Positions 31,370 through 43,553 of a stretch of DNA of 64,000 bases are shown here, one piece after another. This DNA is from Brassica napus (Eukaryota > Streptophyta > Magnoliopsida > Brassicales > Brassicaceae), in assembly GCF_020379485.1 (NCBI RefSeq), contig NC_063450.1, positions 44,544,681 through 44,608,680 of the forward strand, given 5' to 3'. The first letter of the stretch is position 1. Every line of letters begins with the position of its first letter. Under the pieces are notes generated by a model. It saw nothing but the letters and a program-made list of their open reading frames with translations. It did not search any database and was not told the origin of the DNA. The position numbers and the translations under genes are program-made.

Positions 31370-33110
31370 TTTAGGGTTGATCTCTTTAATGTACGATTGA
31401 ATTATATTCGTAGAATTTAAAAGTCTTGAGTCTTTCTATAATGATTTTTAGTAATCAACTCCTTCTGTTTTTCTTGGTAATATTTAATACGGCACAGAGC
31501 TGGTAGATTGAAGCTATTTACTTACATGTGTCGGTCCAAAATGCCATATAGACAAAATAATTTTATTAATATTATCATTTGCCAACCTATAGAAATTATT
31601 TTTGGTAGACAAGAATGGGACCATGACCATTATTGGAGTTGGGGTCATTTTGGATGATTCGACAATAAAAGGTACGGTATGTTTTGATACGAGTTGATTA
31701 CTTTATATCCCCACCTATAATTATTTGCATTATATTAGATAGCTGAGTGTTAATTACTCTAGTACTAATTAAGAAATGAAAACACCAACTTTTCCGTTAA
31801 GATCTTTCCATTAATGGAATTCTTATTTTATGGCAAATTGTTTAATTCGTTGATTGGTTAGGGCCGCCTAAATTATCTAAGAAAATCTATCTAATCTTTT
31901 TTTGGTCAGCAGAAACCCATCTAATCACTTTGATAGTATTCATCAAAATAGAACTGTGATAAATGAACAACATTCAATAAATGTAGCTATGATCGAAAAT
32001 ATGAAACTACAATTAACATTATCTACGCATTAAGTCATTAACTGTAATATAGCATACTTTTCAATTCTAACGTCATATGCGTTGCATGAAATTTTTACTA
32101 CTTCAAGCTTTGAATGTATCACGGGAAATTAAACTATAGTTTTAGTAACTAACTTTATTTTTCGCACCTGTCCTTCACCAAGATTTAAATTACTTACTCT
32201 GGCCAAAATAAAATAAAAAGCATTAAAATAATCAGTTAGAAATTTTGATTGTGGATGCGCCACATATCTGAGTAGCTGCTACTCTGAGACGAGACATTAT
32301 TATAACTCCTCTTATTCGTTCAGTTTTGCTAGAGCTTATTATGCCTCTTGAACAAAAATATAGAGAACCTGATTCTACAGATAATCCTGTCACCTTTTGG
32401 TTTTAACTCTTCAGCAGTAAAAATTACGAGTCAATCTTCTATCTGACTAACGTGACATAAATTCTTAGGAAACAAGTGGGCAATAAAAGTTGAAGAGATT
32501 TCAGACAGATGACACGCCTCTGCTTCGTCTTTTCTATATTTACTTAATCCTCTGTTTTTGAATTCAAACCGAGACGCGAAACCCCAAGAAAACAACCGTC
32601 TGAAACTCACAATCCATATGTAGATTCATCCATCCTCCATTTCGATTTCAGCGAGACAATCACACTCACATAAAAGCTTTTGTCTGTAAAATAAATGCAG
32701 AGAAAGGGAACCAAACAAACAAACACCAAGAATGGAACATTTATTAAAATAATAATGTGGTTAACAGCTTGCGCACTTTGCTCGCCACAATTGTTGTAAC
32801 ACATTACACAATTAGCAACAGAAAAAAAACAAACAATATAATATAGTATCTGGAATTTTAGACGACGGCTCTATTTCGCCGGAAAAACCAGACAAGAAGG
32901 GGGCCAAAAAAAAACCTCCGCGGTTTCTTCATTACCCTACATGAGGTACTTAAAAGTAAAATCTTGGTTCCGATGAGATATCGATCTTCCACAAAAAAAA
33001 AAATAACAAAAACCTCTCTGACACACAGGTTCTTAAACCCTAAACCCTAATCTTAAACTTAAAACACTAACCATACTCTCAAATCACTCTTGGAATCATT
33101 CAACCAATCT
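31370..33110. other. Intergenic region, PFD5 upstream / TCP7 downstream
   Basis: AT-rich, with no gene recognised. It holds a micro-retroposition scar at 31889-31926 and telomere-like words (AAACCCTAAACCCTAATC) near 33036 in the TCP7 3' flank. Confidence 0.5.
31889..31926 (-). mobile_element. Micro-retroposition scar
   Basis: ATCTAATC (31889-31896) is repeated at 31919-31926, around a 22-bp insert of seven T then GGTCAGCAGAAACCC. On the minus strand it reads GGGTTTCTGCTGACC plus poly(A), which looks like the last 15 bases of a retroposon. Confidence 0.6.
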
Positions 33111-33252
33111 CTAAAAAAAACTAAGACACACACACATAGAGAGAGATAAGCCACTCGGGTAAAACAATGCAGGAGATTGATCGATGACAATAGAGAAGAC
33201 AGAGATTAATATTTTTATATACCAAACTAAAAAGGGAGCTTTAACTTCATAA

Positions 33253-33981
33253 TCAACGTTGGTCATCCTCTCTCCGACCCGACCCGGGAGCTCCACCAGA
33301 TAAAGAAGCAAGCAAATTAAGATGACCCGGAAGATAGTTCCCCACTCTAGCCGCCGAAGCTTCACCCATTGCAGCTTGTTGCTGTTGCTGCTGGTGTACA
33401 AACAGTGCAGCAGCTGGTTGCTGCTGCTGCTGCTGCTGTTGTTGCAAGAACATCTCTTGATGAGAGGCAAAGCTCCATACTTGTCCGAAATCCGGCCTCG
33501 CCGGAACCGCCCAGAACCCAGCCGGCGTAGCAAAAGAACCCATCTCCTCCTTACCGCCTCCTGAATCCTCTCTCAGGCGTTTTCCGAGTATAAACGGTTT
33601 ATGATCCAGCGGCGAGGACAGAGTGCAGTTCGCGGAAGTGGAGATAGTGGTGGAGCTTCCTCGGACCGCGGTGGAGAAACTCGCCGGAGTTGTGCCGGTT
33701 CCCGTCGCGGCGATGATCGACGGCTCGGCTTGGCGGAGCAGCCACTCGATTGTTTGGCCGTCTGATTTGTGCCCGAGCTCTCTCGTGAGCTGGAACACGC
33801 GAGCCGCGCAGATGATTGGCATACGGATCCTCCTCCCTCGTCCGTCGACTTTGCTGTGTCTATCTTTCGCCGGAGGTTTCTTCACGGCGAGAGCTCCGTC
33901 TGAAGATTGTTTCTGATTCTGCTGGTGTTCGATTAGAGATCCGTTAGAGATCATAACTCCGTCGTTGTTGTTATTAGACAT
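33253..33981 (-). CDS. TCP7: Class I TCP transcription factor
   Basis: Single exon, 242 aa; the Arabidopsis counterpart At5g23280 is about 250 aa. The TCP domain, a non-canonical basic helix-loop-helix, is at about residues 37-95: [17 protein letters not shown] basic part, then [20 protein letters not shown] and [12 protein letters not shown]. It has the class I hallmark Cys58 (IICAARVF), known in the class to be redox-sensitive. The C-terminal half has two polyglutamine tracts at about residues 177-186 and 193-201, and ends [16 protein letters not shown]. Class I TCPs bind GTGGGNCC-type sites and promote cell proliferation and leaf growth. Antisense open frames through the same DNA are shadows of the CAG/CTG-rich codons. 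Confidence 0.95.
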   Translation of the reverse strand: MSNNNNDGVMISNGSLIEHQQNQKQSSDGALAVKKPPAKDRHSKVDGRGRRIRMPIICAARVFQLTRELGHKSDGQTIEWLLRQAEPSIIAATGTGTTPASFSTAVRGSSTTISTSANCTLSSPLDHKPFILGKRLREDSGGGKEEMGSFATPAGFWAVPARPDFGQVWSFASHQEMFLQQQQQQQQQPAAALFVHQQQQQQAAMGEASAARVGNYLPGHLNLLASLSGGAPGSGRREDDQR

Positions 33982-34070
33982 GGTTCGTTTTGGAGGAGAG
34001 AAAATGGTGGTGGTTTCTTTTGTTTTAATCAGTTCTCTAATACTCTCTCTCTATCTGAAACACATATTCA

Positions 34071-34095
34071 GAGGGAGGGAGGGAGGGAGGGAGGA
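34071..34095. repeat. (GGGA)n repeat in the TCP7 leader/promoter
   Basis: GAGGGAGGGAGGGAGGGAGG and following bases, about 100 bp upstream of the TCP7 start (purine strand is plus; TCP7 is transcribed from the minus strand, where it reads as TCCC repeats). Four or more runs of three G could form a G-quadruplex in the DNA. Confidence 0.8.
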
Positions 34096-34395
34096 GAAGC
34101 TAATGATTGAGAGGCAGGAGCTGGTGGAGACAGGAAGGAGAGCACATGGGTGGTGGGTCCTTTTCACAGCTCACTCCCTCTCTTTCTTTCTTTTTAGAGG
34201 GGACTTTTTTGTCACGACGCGGTGACCTTCACGCTCCTTTACCTCCGGTGAGGGCCACGCTCCGGCAATGGAATTTAAGCCAGGTGGTGGGTCAACCCGG
34301 TAGGACCCGGTCCTTTCTGCGGTTGATGCAGGCTGTTACGTGCATTTAAGAGACGTTTATCCTATGCTGTTTTTTCGGCCACGTCACCGACGCTA

Positions 34396-36250
34396 CCAGA
34401 GTAAATCTCTCACCTTTTACTATTTACTAACTGTAACTCGGGTCTGAATCTAGATACTATTATCACACAGGCCCGGTATGTATTTGGATGCTTTTTTTTT
34501 TTTTTGACAACATATTTGGATGCTTAAAACACACACAAAAATTTGGTAGCCATAAAATCAAAAATTTTGATATTCTAAAATTTCTATATAAGAACTTACA
34601 ATTTCTAACGTTTAAAACAGGTGCTTTGTAATTGTTGGGGAGAAAAAGCAGGTGCTGTGTAAACTTTAGCTCAAAAAAGGAAAAACAATTTAGCTCAGAG
34701 CCAGCCATGTTACCACAGTAACTCTTAGCCACTAGATAAAAATCTATTCTCGATCCAGTAAAATTCTTACCAGTTCAGTTCCATAAAACTTTTTAAGTTC
34801 GGTGGAAACTAATCTGTTGGATGAAAGTTATTTACATCTTACCTATTGAAAAGATTGAAAAAAAGGAGTCAATCAGTGAGGTAATTGATTGGTAAGTAGA
34901 CTTTGACATCAAAACTTATTAAGTTATAGTTTTTTATTTAAATTTATAATAGGCTATTTTCTTTGCCATTCGATTTAAATATCTGCAGTCTCACGTGTTT
35001 TACGTGAAATGGCAAATGTCGAAAACTCTATTATTCAAATTCCTTTGTCGACAGTTTGGCGGATACGCAAGATTTTGTTATATTTAATTGTCTCGTCGAT
35101 ATTTTCTTTTGTATTATATCGTGACAATAATTTATTTCATGACCTAATGCACCCATAGCATTTGCTAATATATTTTCTAATTATTGTCGCACCTTAACAA
35201 ATATTTCATTAAACCGGTTTATTTATTGTTAAGTGTAAGAACTTTATTTTACTACGTTAGGGACAACTTATATTTATAAAAAATATTAAAAATATAATTT
35301 AAAAATACAATACCGAAACGAACGATTAAAAAAGAATTGCATATTCAGATGATTAATCTCTTTTCTTAAATTTTTAAACGTCCGTAATGCGACGGTTTCA
35401 TAGCGTTAAGATTATCAAGATACAACTGTACAAATCTTCTGATCTGCATCAATTTATCAAAAGCCTAACAAAACTAGTTTTACGTTGTACTCTCGTATAT
35501 TAGATAAAAAATACTAACATAACTATTTAAATGTAGGAAAAATTATTTTTGATGTTAATCATCTCAATTCACTATATTTCTACATTGCCATGAGGCTTTA
35601 TATAGAAAAGGTGAGTACCACAAAATATTACGTCTAGGTTTTTCTTTTCAAAACCAAAAAACGTATATGCATGGTTATGGAGTATTAAGTGTCATGACTA
35701 CTGACCGTAACTTGCAAAGATAATATTAGTGTTTTTGACCAAATCAATGCTAATATTTATTTTGCTATGGGTATACATTTTTTATATTTTACCAAATATA
35801 AAAGATAACCATGAATATGATTTAAACCATAAGTTATTAGAAATAAGTCTATCTAACATATTTAAATCCAAATTCAAACCCAACATCCAATGCGTTTAAG
35901 TCACGCATTTTAGGATTCTATTTCTCGTTTAAACGAATTCTACTTTTGATATTCGATTACACTATTTCATAGTGTTTACGGTTATTCCGATGAATGTCTT
36001 TGCCGCCCAGAAACTTACTGGTAAATGGTATAAAACCATTTTGTCAAAAATGAGTTAGATGATTAAGTTATATGACACGATACCCTAACAACAACGATCA
36101 TGTTGGGGGAAGATCATGGCTTGGAATGTAAGTAATAAGCTTCTTAATATCTAAGAAAAGATGACAAGACTTTGTTAATATGTAATTTGTTAATATGTAA
36201 GATTAGACGACCCGTTTTCTGAATAAAATTAATCAAATCCTAAAACACCT
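34396..36250. other. Intergenic region between TCP7 and STP11
   Basis: No gene recognised. AT-rich throughout from about 34,440. One micro-retroposition scar lies at 34481-34525. Confidence 0.5.
34481..34525 (-). mobile_element. Micro-retroposition scar with 13-bp duplication
   Basis: TATTTGGATGCTT (34481-34493) is repeated exactly at 34513-34525. Between them are only 19 bp: twelve T followed by GACAACA. On the minus strand this is TGTTGTC plus poly(A), the shortest inserted body in the window. Confidence 0.7.
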
Positions 36251-36259
36251 TTATTAATC

Positions 36260-38244
36260 TTAAGCTTTTACACTAAAAACATAAACATCATCGCCATCAT
36301 CAGTATCACCACCATCAACAACACGAGCATACTTGCCCCAGAAACTATGATCCTTCCACACTCTCGCCATCTCCTCAATAGGAACTCCTTTCGTCTCTGG
36401 CAACAAGAAGTGAATGAAAACCGTCATGATCAAGACCAAAACGGCGAAGAAGTAGAACAGACCAAACTTCATGTGGCAAAGCATCGTCACGAAGAACTGT
36501 CCAATGAGGAAAGTGAAGAACATGTTCACGGACACGTTCAACGATTGTCCCGCCGATCTGATTTCCAATGGACATATCTCACTCGGCACTAACCATCCCA
36601 GCGGTCCCCACGACCATGCAAAACCCGCCACGTAGAGACATATCAACCCCAAGAGTATCTGTGTATCGACTGGCGACAATGACCCTTCCCCGTTTACTCC
36701 GAATTTCCAACCAATAATCGAACCAACTGCGACCTGAAACCGAAGCAAAACAAGTCTGTCAAATTTCATGGACTTCTAACTAAATCTCCTATATATTATT
36801 CATGATACATCGTATGAAAGTTTATAATATCAATGCTTCGAAAATCATCGGTCGATGCGGCATCTAGGCGTACACCTAATCATCAAAATCGACTTAAACA
36901 AAATGATTTTTAACATTTCTAAGAAAATGGTCTCGGCGTTTAAAAAATTGGTTTAGGCATCCTCCGTCTAATCAATAATCCCATATAAATCGCCTAATTA
37001 CCACCTAGCAGATTTTTTTAAAGTTGGTTTATATTCTTATACACACTATTTAAAGATTAAGGTTACCTGAGTCACTATCATCTGGATACCACCAGCAAGA
37101 AACAGACCTCGGCGTCCAAATTTGTCGACAGAGTAGATGGAGACGAGGGTGGAAAGGACATTGACAAGACCGGTAATCACCGCGGAGATAAGAGAGGCGT
37201 CCTTCCCAAAACCAATGGTCCTAAACAAGACAGGTGCATAGAACATGATGACATTGATCCCGGTCAGCTGCTGGAAGAACGGGATGAACGTGCAGAACAC
37301 AAGCTGCGGTCGATACTTAGTTTGCGCTATATTCGTCCACGGATGCTGAACGCTTTTGGCAGACTCACACGCCGCGCAGAGATCCATAAACTCATGCTCA
37401 ACCTCCATGGTTCCTCTGATCTTCTGAAGCATCCTCTTAGCCTCTTCTTTGTTCCCACGTTCGAGGATCGAGTTCGGCGTCTCCGGCAAGAAAAACGATC
37501 CCACGAGCAAAACAGAGGCAGGAACCGCGGCTAGGCCTAGAGATAATCTCCATCCCACACCGTTCTTGAGGCTAGGGGTTATGTAGTTGATGATGTTGGC
37601 TGCTAAGATCCCCATCGTGATTGCTAACTGGAAAGCCATGTTGAGAGCTCCTCTGATCTTGGCGGGAGCCATCTCAGAGAGGTAGAGAGGAACAGCTTGG
37701 TTAACGAATCCGACGCCAACGCCAAGAAGCAGCCTCCCGATGATCAGCATCTCGAGGCTGATAGCGAAACCGTTGAGAAGAGCTCCGGAGAGAAACGCGA
37801 GGCCTCCGATTGTCATCGAGACTTTACGACCAAAGAGCCTTGTGATGGATGAAGCGAGGAATGAAGCGAATAGAGCAGCGAGGTAGAGAGATGAGGTGAA
37901 GAGAGTTAGAAGCTCGTTGTCGTATTTGCAGTATTCTGTTTCGCGTCCTGTTTCGTTTTGCATTTGACGTTGCATGTCTGGGAAGAATCTCGTTAGAAAC
38001 TCCTCCATTGATGTCACTCCTCCTACAAACACATATTCACCATGAGAACAATCAACATAATAAAACAGAGAACATGATAAATTTCTTGGTAGGCAAGAAA
38101 CAAACCTGAGATACCGATATCGTAACCGAAGAGGAGACCGCCCATTGCAGCCACAATGCAGGCAATTACGACAAAAGAGGTCACACCGCCTTCTTCATAT
38201 TCTTCTCTATGGCTACTATCGGTTACAAAAAATCCTCCTCCCAT
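36260..38244 (-). CDS. STP11: Sugar/proton symporter of the STP family
   Basis: Three exons: 38244-38106, 38022-37067, 36733-36260, giving 522 aa (Arabidopsis STP11, At5g23270, about 514 aa). It is a plasma-membrane monosaccharide-H+ symporter of the major facilitator superfamily with 12 membrane segments; STP11 supplies hexoses to growing pollen tubes in Arabidopsis. Motifs seen: [49 protein letters not shown] (cut here at LSEM), [55 protein letters not shown] and [12 protein letters not shown]. Intron 2 (36734-37066) contains an AT-rich stretch with GGCATCTAGGCG and CACCTAGC-like ends that may be a small MITE. Confidence 0.95.
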
Positions 38245-38259
38245 GACGTGGACGATTAA

Positions 38260-39130
38260 GCAAACAAACAAAAAATGCAGCGTTTTAGGGGCTCTAGATG
38301 ATAATTATGGTTGCTCGAGCGATCAAGAAGGCAAGAAGAAGTCAAGTTTTCTCGTCTTTGTAATACAAACAAATAGAAGAGAAAAAGATGAAAGAAAGAT
38401 TGTTCTTCCGGAAACTCCTTTCTTGCTTCTTGATCGTTCTTGCAACCTTGGTAAAAGTTGTCTGAATATTTTTTTCACAACCTTGAATGAGTTTATTAAA
38501 GACTATTTTGGGATTGTTACCCATTCTGTCTAAATACATAAACATCTATTTTCAGTGAAAATCCTTAATAAATCCATCAGATATTACAAAGACACTAAGC
38601 TGGATCCTTCTTTATGTGCAATCAATAACCTAATTTGAGTTATTCACTCTTTCTTTAGCCTGACAGGTATAATTTGAGTTAAGCTAGCCATTTTAAAATC
38701 GCGTTCGCGTTTGGAATCTCATGGGGGCTTTTCAGCTGGCCAACTGTTCTCAAGACAAACATCAAATTTTTATAGCAGAATCTTTACTGTGAAATATCAG
38801 AGAACAACAGCTTTTTGCCAATGTTAATAAACATTATTGTATCCAGCGAAACATGATATGTAAACAGTTGACCTCTATTTGGCAAATGTGTGATGATGAT
38901 GATTGATGAACAAATATTACCAAAAAAAATATAATGTAATGATGATTGATTATATAATTAAAGTTTCATTGTGCTTCTCATGTGAATTGTACTTCAAACA
39001 AAGGTTCCATAACCACACCAAACAAACACAAAATAAGACATCAACTGGCCAATTAAAATAGGTAATAAAGATAGAAATGATACTTCATTCATTCATTTGT
39101 CTCCTGATAGTAAGAGTAAAAATGGCCGAG
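38260..39130. other. STP11 upstream region and TT16 downstream region
   Basis: No coding gene seen. Frames at 38156-38533 and 38342-38545 are shadows or chance. Confidence 0.45.
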
Positions 39131-39132
39131 GA

Positions 39133-41144
39133 TTAATTATCGTTTTGAAGATTAGGCTGAGCAAGCTGGAGATGGTAATTAGGATCAATCTCCGAAGGAA
39201 GCGTAGCAAGCTGAAGAACACTGTTTGGTTGTTGTTGCTGCTGCTGATGATGATCGTTATAGTACTGAACCTGCTCTAGAAACTGTTGATACTCCCCTGG
39301 TTTGGTCTCTATCCCAGCTTGCTGAAACTCCATCGCGGTACGGTGCTCATGAAGCTGCAATATAAGTATACATAGTAAAAATATGTCATTCAATCGTGCA
39401 AACAAAATTAACATTGTCTAGCTAATAACCAAACTTACCCAACGGTACATATTTTTGTTATCGTCTTCTAGCATCCGCCTCTAAAACATGCATAAAACAT
39501 GGTATTGATCAATAAACCCGCCGTATGAAGGTCAGTTTTGGAAGGAATAGTTTAAAAAAAAAAGAATGATTCGAGAAGCGACCTTTCTGCTTAGATTCTC
39601 CAACTGTTGCTGCAGCAACTCATTCTTCAATATATTAACATTAGAGATAGAAAAATAGAGATAAATCAGACAGAAATGTAATGAAATATAGTTTTAAGGG
39701 AATATATTTGTATGAGCATATATTACGTTTACCTTACGCTCGCGGACTTTAAGGACAGAATGCTCGAGCTGCTGCTCTAGTGCATCGAGCTCGTGTGGAG
39801 GAATGGAGGCTAAGTCATGTCCATGGTATGGACGCAGACGGAGCTCAAGCTTACATGTCTCTCTTCTTAGTACTTCAATCTCCTGGTACAGTTCCTCCTA
39901 TATATATACACACAAAAACTCCATACTAAATTAGATTCTTGTGAATTTTTTTAAATTTTTGTTGTTTTGGATTGGTAAAGACCAAATGAATAAATGTGCG
40001 TATATATATTCTACCTGGCCGTCATTAGGGTCAGGAAGTCGCAATCCGTTGGTCTGCAGGTATCTCTCAATGAGCTGAGGCATCCTGTTCAATAATATTG
40101 GTAATTATGAAATGTGTATATTCAATCTCACAACGTCAAGACTTCGATAATCAATGGAGGAACACAAAACTCAAATAACGAATCATCTATTCTCAAGATT
40201 ATGATCGATATATAATTATATATACTTTGACAAACAAAAACTAAATGATTAATATATATTCTGGCCAAAAGAATCGGTTACAAGGTAAAAAAATTAAAAG
40301 GTGTTTTCCATTCTTTGTTTTGTGAAAGAAAACTTAAAACTACTAGAATATATTTCTTCTCACATTGCAGGGCAATATATTAATAAGTTTGTCTGGTTTA
40401 GGAGTTAGATCTAAAATTTCTAATTAGCACATATTTATAATTAATTGTACTTGAATCGAATTATTAAACAAGACTTATATATAGGTATGTTTGTATATAC
40501 GTTGTAATTATTACTCAGTATTTTACAAACACAGACTGAGATCTTTTTATGAGAAAGGTTGTTCAAGAAATGTCAAATCTTTGCAGATCTCTTTGCTCAT
40601 CAGGTGTTGAAAATATATAGAATTTGACCCATCTATACCATTAATGATTATATATATACATGCATGTACGCATATATACAAAAAAATACTACAAGAATAA
40701 AATATATAGCATCGGAGAGATTCTTAAATTCTGGACCAAATTAAAATCTTAAAACATTTTCATGGTACCTGCTACTTCAGAAACTAATGATGAAAACTCT
40801 GCGTTCATCACAAGCACGAGGAGATATCATATCCTCATTTAATTAGATCAAATACAGTTGACCAAACAAAAAAAAAAGATATCAATACATACACATGTAT
40901 GTATAGATCTCAGAAACCCTAATTTGAGAGAGAAGAGAAGAGAAGAAGGAGCTAACTTGGAAGGGTCGGAGCAGTACTCGGTGAGCTTTCCGGTTGCGGA
41001 GAAGACGATGAGACCGATGTGAGCATCGCAGAGAACAGAGAGCTCATGAGTCTTCTTGATAAGACCACTTCTTCTCTTGGAGAAGGTCACTTGTCTTGAT
41101 GTCCGATTCTCTATCCTCTTTATCTCGATCTTCCCTCTTCCCAT
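39133..41144 (-). CDS. TT16: B-sister MADS-box transcription factor
   Basis: Six exons: 41144-40957, 40084-40015, 39897-39733, 39624-39583, 39480-39439, 39354-39133, giving 242 aa. Residues 1-60 are a MADS domain ([40 protein letters not shown]) for DNA binding to CArG boxes. Then come an I region and a K domain coiled coil ([20 protein letters not shown] to [20 protein letters not shown]), and a C-terminus with a Gln tract ([12 protein letters not shown]). In Arabidopsis (At5g23260, ABS) it is needed for endothelium identity and proanthocyanidin pigment in the seed coat. Exon 3 is 165 bp, as if two usual K-box exons (62-65 and 100 bp) were one. Intron 1 is 872 bp. Confidence 0.95.
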
Positions 41145-41299
41145 CTCTCCTCTCTTCCTCTTATTCACTCCTTCCTCTTCCTCCTGATTCAAATGTTTTT
41201 GTGAGGTCAAAAGTTAGATCAACTAAAAAGAAATCTCTAACTAATTAACTATAAAACGAGCCAAAAAAAACAAAAATCTAAAACCCTAGAGTTAATTAC

Positions 41300-43540
41300 A
41301 GGATTCATAAAAAAAAAATTACAGTATTCATTTCAATGGTGGTTTGATTCTTGAATCTTGATGTGTGAACTAGAGAGAAGCGAAAGAATGTGTGTGCGTG
41401 GGTTATATAGTGTGAAATATATAGAGATAGAGAGTGAAAGAATGAAGAACAAAAAAGGAGAAGACAGTCTTTTAAAGTACTTTTTGTTGAGCTGTGTTCT
41501 TCTAAGGATCTGGAAATGGAGATCAGTAGTATATGAGGTTGGATGACACTAAGAGGAGAGAGGTTAATGGCTTAATGCTGAAGAATGTGCTTAATTACTC
41601 TTTCTATTTTCTCTATAACTCCGTGTGTATAGCGTGTGTGTTTTTTGGTCATCTGAAATTTTATTAAGCTTAAAGATTACAAGATTGCATCAATTATAGC
41701 TTGTGGTCTCATCTTACCATTTCCTATAATTCTATTTTTTTTGGTCAAATCTATAATTCTATTTTCTCTTTTTTTTTCAACTATAATTCTATTTTCTATT
41801 TTCTCTATATGCTAATATTTTCATCTCTTTTTCTTCTCCTTTCTTACATATATATTTTAAAAGTTTTCCTCTATAAATTGGAGAGTGAAAATAATGTTTA
41901 TATAAGGCTTACCTATTTCAACATCAACAACTTCTTAGGGTTAGTTAATTTACATGTTACTGCTAATATCGTAAAAATAAACTCTATATATATATATGTG
42001 TGTGCTATAATATGGTTAAAATTTTCTTTATGTGTGTGTGTGCGCGCTAATATCGTTAAAAACATTATATATCTCCGTTTTATTTTATCTGTAAAGTGAA
42101 TTACTCAAGATATTATACCAAACACTTGACTACAAAGTAAATAAAAAAAAACCAGTTAGTTGTAATCTCTAATGGCAGTTATGGTAATTTCTTGAGCAGA
42201 GAAGTCCCTTTTCAGTCAAATTTAAACCATTAATTTCTTTGATCTGCCATGCATGACGCAATCGTATAAAGATTCCAAAAAGGAAATTTCATGAAAAAAT
42301 GTTATAAGGAAAGGAAGTTACCACAAAAGGCAAAAGGCAAAAGAGAAAGTAGCCAAATGGGAAAGGACAAAGTGTAACAATATTTGAAAGTGACTTTTTA
42401 TTATTTTTCTTACCCACCTCCTAAGCGCCCTTGATTCTTTTATTTCAATAGTAAAATCAATATATGTGTAGTTAAGCTAGATTATCTGTGAAGTTTATAT
42501 CATCATCTTCTTCTTTATTCTGTCAATTTGAATCAAATATTCACTTACGAAAATCGAATTCAAACCTGAGATGGCAAAGCACAAGACATGCTACCCTCGT
42601 TTCATAAGAAATAATTGTTAATCTTTTTGTATGATTTGAATTTTATAATAATTTGGTTACAAAATGAGAGGAAAACAAGAGAGGAACATGCGTCTTTTAA
42701 TTAGACATCAACATCACCACACAAAGCACAGAAAAAAATTGTGGTGGCAAATTATACAGTTTATGAAATGAATCTGAATATTGTGTGTGTGTGTGTTTGG
42801 ATGGTTTACTATAGCTTTATGACATACTGAAACTGGAGTGTTGAAGTTTTGAAAATCAAAATTGGCATATAGATCCTCTAGCTATCAAAATATCTAACAT
42901 ATAAATTCGTGACATGTACATTATATAGAGTTTCTGAAAAATGTATACCTTAATAGTAATATCAGCAGCTGCATATCAGATCAGATTGCTTTTAACTAAA
43001 GAAAAATCGGATAATACGAGCTGATGAACTACTATTTTAATGGCATGCTTGTAACAGATATGCCAAATAGAAGCCAAAATGTCGATAAAGTAACGAACGA
43101 ATTTACACAGTGGTAAAGTGATCATCATAACGAAAATAATAGTACATAGACAATTTACATATATGTGACGTGAGCAATACAATAATAACAGTCGTTGGAG
43201 GTCAAATGAAAAGTCTTTTCCTTTGAATTTTGGGTCATCAGATTTTTTTTAAGGAAGCAGCTCTTGTGTTCTGTCAGAGACTCGCAGGAAACATGTTATG
43301 GTTTCTAAATTAAGAAACTAATAATTAGAGACGAAGAGTTGGGTCCAAGGCTGTTTTCGTCATTCCAGCTACCCCACTCTCCTGCATCCCTCTATCTTAC
43401 AGGCTTGTTTGTCTACGTATAGATGTAATTATAAAGTTTTATTTATTTATTTACTAACATTCCTAATTAAATGATAAATGTTCTGATTCTTTTTTATTTT
43501 CCTTTTGAGGCTTACGTAAAATCTAGACACAGAAAAAAAA
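41300..43540. other. TT16 promoter and intergenic region up to the LINE
   Basis: No gene recognised. It holds an oligo-T-headed sequence at about 41640-41700 (TTTTTTGGTCATCTGAAATT) that looks like the reversed 3' end of a retroposon, a triple-repeat scar at 41724-41795, and (TG)n stretches near 41995, 42031 and 42783. Confidence 0.45.
41724..41795 (-). mobile_element. Two micro-retroposition scars sharing one target, three target copies
   Basis: CTATAATTCTATTTT occurs three times: 41724-41738, 41751-41765 and 41781-41795. The spacers are TTTTGGTCAAAT (12 bp) and CTC plus a T-run plus CAA (15 bp). Each spacer is a T-run with a few bases, as in the other scars, so the same 15-bp target seems to have been duplicated twice. 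Confidence 0.6.
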
Positions 43541-43553
43541 GAGTAAGACGTAT

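Noticed and set aside
33322..33564. Antisense open frames across TCP7 and other genes (for example 33623-33916, 21665-21976)
   Set aside because: They are mirror images of codon bias in the real genes (CAG/CTG runs, LRR repeats) and encode no domain.
36780..37060. MITE in STP11 intron 2
   Set aside because: Only weak inverted ends (GGCATCTAGGCG and CACCTAGC) and no clear target duplication; mentioned under STP11 but not called as a separate element.
41701..42099. 132-codon open frame upstream of TT16
   Set aside because: Rich in Phe, Tyr, Ile from AT-rich DNA and runs across the scar repeats; no homology seen.
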